Source of the DNA: Doris montereyensis
Taxonomy: Eukaryota > Mollusca > Gastropoda > Nudibranchia > Dorididae
DNA: 64,000 nt
Reading direction: 5' to 3'
Assembly: GCA_037039925.1 (NCBI GenBank)
Contig: JAXRKP010000252.1
Span: 208,401 to 272,400, forward strand
The position numbers were made by a program, and so were the translations under genes. Under the pieces are notes generated by a model. That model saw nothing but the letters and a program-made list of their open reading frames with translations. It ran no database searches and was not told the DNA's origin. The first letter of the stretch is position 1. Every line of letters begins with the position of its first letter. This document shows positions 62,429 to 64,000 of the stretch, piece by piece.

Positions 62429-64000
62429 CAGTATCTTAAAATGACATGCTATGCTGTTGTGTACTTAACGCCCACCGGTTGTAGGCATTTCCTCACAATT
62501 TTTGTTTCATATACTAATACTGCCTGAGTTTCAATGGCTGATGTAACAGTGCTTACACTAGGTTGTTCTACACCAAACGCTGATGTATCGGTTGTAGGTG
62601 CTTCCTCAACATTATGTGACAGCATTTTTCCATACATTATTGTTCAGACATTCGTAGATAAAAACTTGGAATTCATGAACGATTGGAATATTTGGATTCT
62701 CCAAAAACACATGTTGCAACATAACTGTTTGCACAATAGAAATATTTTGGATACATATAGATACATGTGCCTTCTTTTTTTTTTTTTTTTTTTTTAGGTT
62801 AACGGAAATTTTTATTTGAGAACCGTTTCCCATTTTTTTTTTATTGCTGCCAACACTTTTGTCTTGACTGAACTTTTGTCTTTTTCTATATCTGATAAAA
62901 ATAACCCTTTTCATGACCAAGTAAATGGCATACATAACATAACCAAGTTTGCTTTATGTTTAGCAAAGTTATACTTGTAAATGCCTTTCACATGTAACCA
63001 TCTTGTTGTCCTTGCAGGGGATAGAATAAATCTGGCATGGAGCAACAACTTTTTTGTCACTCAAATAATTAAAAATATGCTCACATAACGAGGAACAATG
63101 TCCCTATAGTTATGACTAGAAGTACACAAGAAGAAATTGTTCAATTCTCTTTTATTGTTTAAATCTTGGATAACATATTGTGTTGAATGTATTGTCCCAT
63201 TATTGTGAAGTGTCATCCAGCACTTTAGTGGATTTTAGGAGCTATACAAGTTTGTAATATTATTATTATTTAATTTGGGTGTAAATCTATCTCTATAACG
63301 ATAAGAATAGATGGAAGACAGCATTCAGCCATCAAGTGCCTAACAAGTTGCTTTGCAATTTAACACTCTGATTTAATAAGGTAAAAATCAGGGCAAAAAA
63401 TATTGCTACTAAAGAACAAATTGAATTAAAAGGAATACCACCGAAAACTTTCAAAACAGAATTAAATACATTACTTTAAAATAAAAATTGGATAAAAAGT
63501 TTGTGGATAAAATAAAATCATGCATGCTGATAATGATAGTTATAATAGTAGTAGAGATCTAGTAATAAGTAATTCTCAAGAATTGAGTTAGAAAGAATAA
63601 TATTGAAGAATAAGAATATCTAGACTCTATGAATGAGCATCTATATATATATATTTGCATACATTACGACATTACGTTTTCATCCAGTCAGAATAGGCTC
63701 TCAAAACCGTGGAACAGATAATGCTCAAATTTCAACACAACTTTTGTGTATTACCTGTGCATGTTTTTCATTTGAAAAACATTTTCTTTCTTTAAACGAT
63801 ATTTTATACGATTTATGTGCGATTGCCGCCAAACCCCACAAAGCCAATGAAAGTTTGACGTTCAGCCGCTGTTGACCCATCCATGCCCATTGTTCCTTGT
63901 CAACCGCTGAACAGATAATGCTCAAATTTTAACCTATATCTAGCTTAACTCTTTTTTCCTTGTTTCCCCCAGCAGGTCAATCTCTAGATCTCTTAGTTGG
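62429..64000. other. Anonymous stretch to the right edge
   Basis: No gene recognised. A T-run lies at 62777-62797, (TA)n at 63642-63654, and AACAGATAATGCTCAAATTT is repeated at 63714 and 63910. Minus-strand frames were checked for a KRAB exon; none matched. Confidence 0.45.

Noticed and set aside
63725..63925. Candidate KRAB N-terminal exon (VDKEQWAWMGQQRLNVK)
   Set aside because: Only a QW pair fits; the KRAB spacing, NYE-like end and a phase-matching donor are absent.

Overview
The window looks like metazoan, probably molluscan and perhaps gastropod, nuclear DNA. It is AT-rich and intron-rich, has no operons, and is packed with microsatellites, minisatellites, tRNA-derived SINEs and decayed LINEs. 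The CTAGATCTAGAT-type repeats scattered through it (for example near 4250, 10910, 14580, 25190, 25640 and 61980) are, in my experience, common in gastropod genomes. The species call is inference.

The main content is a minus-strand PRDM9-like gene spread over 26249-61808. Eight exons are visible in order: a KRAB-adjacent acidic exon (61660-61808), a basic exon (60426-60517), an SSXRD/'YPLR' exon (58353-58470), a pre-SET zinc knuckle (55850-55926), three PR/SET exons (54171-54377, 50179-50358, 46669-46786) and a last exon (26249-28550). The last exon carries a solitary PRDM9-type finger, a linker and about 19-20 nearly identical C2H2 fingers. From the basic exon to the last exon every junction has AG/GT sites and closes in phase. 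Two regions break the frame: the KRAB-adjacent exon (in-frame TAG) and the zinc-finger exon (several small indels). PRDM9 is the meiotic histone H3K4/K36 methyltransferase whose finger array places recombination hotspots. Here the finger differences fall at DNA-contact positions -1, 2, 3 and 6, as expected for a PRDM9 array.

The large introns host mobile DNA. The intron between SET and the fingers (28551-46668) contains ZSWIM1/3-like exons with a good start codon (45189 down to about 40600), a FLYWCH/MULE transposase remnant inserted into a LINE, a 39-bp-family minisatellite (34.0-36.3 kb), and SINE, LINE and microsatellite blocks. The other introns hold a decayed RTE-like LINE (50.9-53.5 kb), a 54-bp minisatellite (48.1-49.7 kb), nested SINEs (58.8-59.4 kb) and a hAT-like fragment (61.0-61.2 kb).

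Left of the PRDM9-like gene (1-25 kb) I see no intact host gene. Layout: a 31-bp minisatellite (0.3-2.3 kb), a fold-back element (3.56-3.89 kb), SINEs and microsatellites (6-13 kb), an RTE-like LINE whose C-terminal coding region expanded into a 35-bp minisatellite (14.6-17.1 kb), an inserted block with a second LINE family and a 36-bp minisatellite (17.1-20.8 kb), and a decayed THAP9/P-element-like transposase (22.1-24.4 kb). Four SINE-like families and one other short dispersed repeat recur across the window; several nested insertions give a relative order of events.
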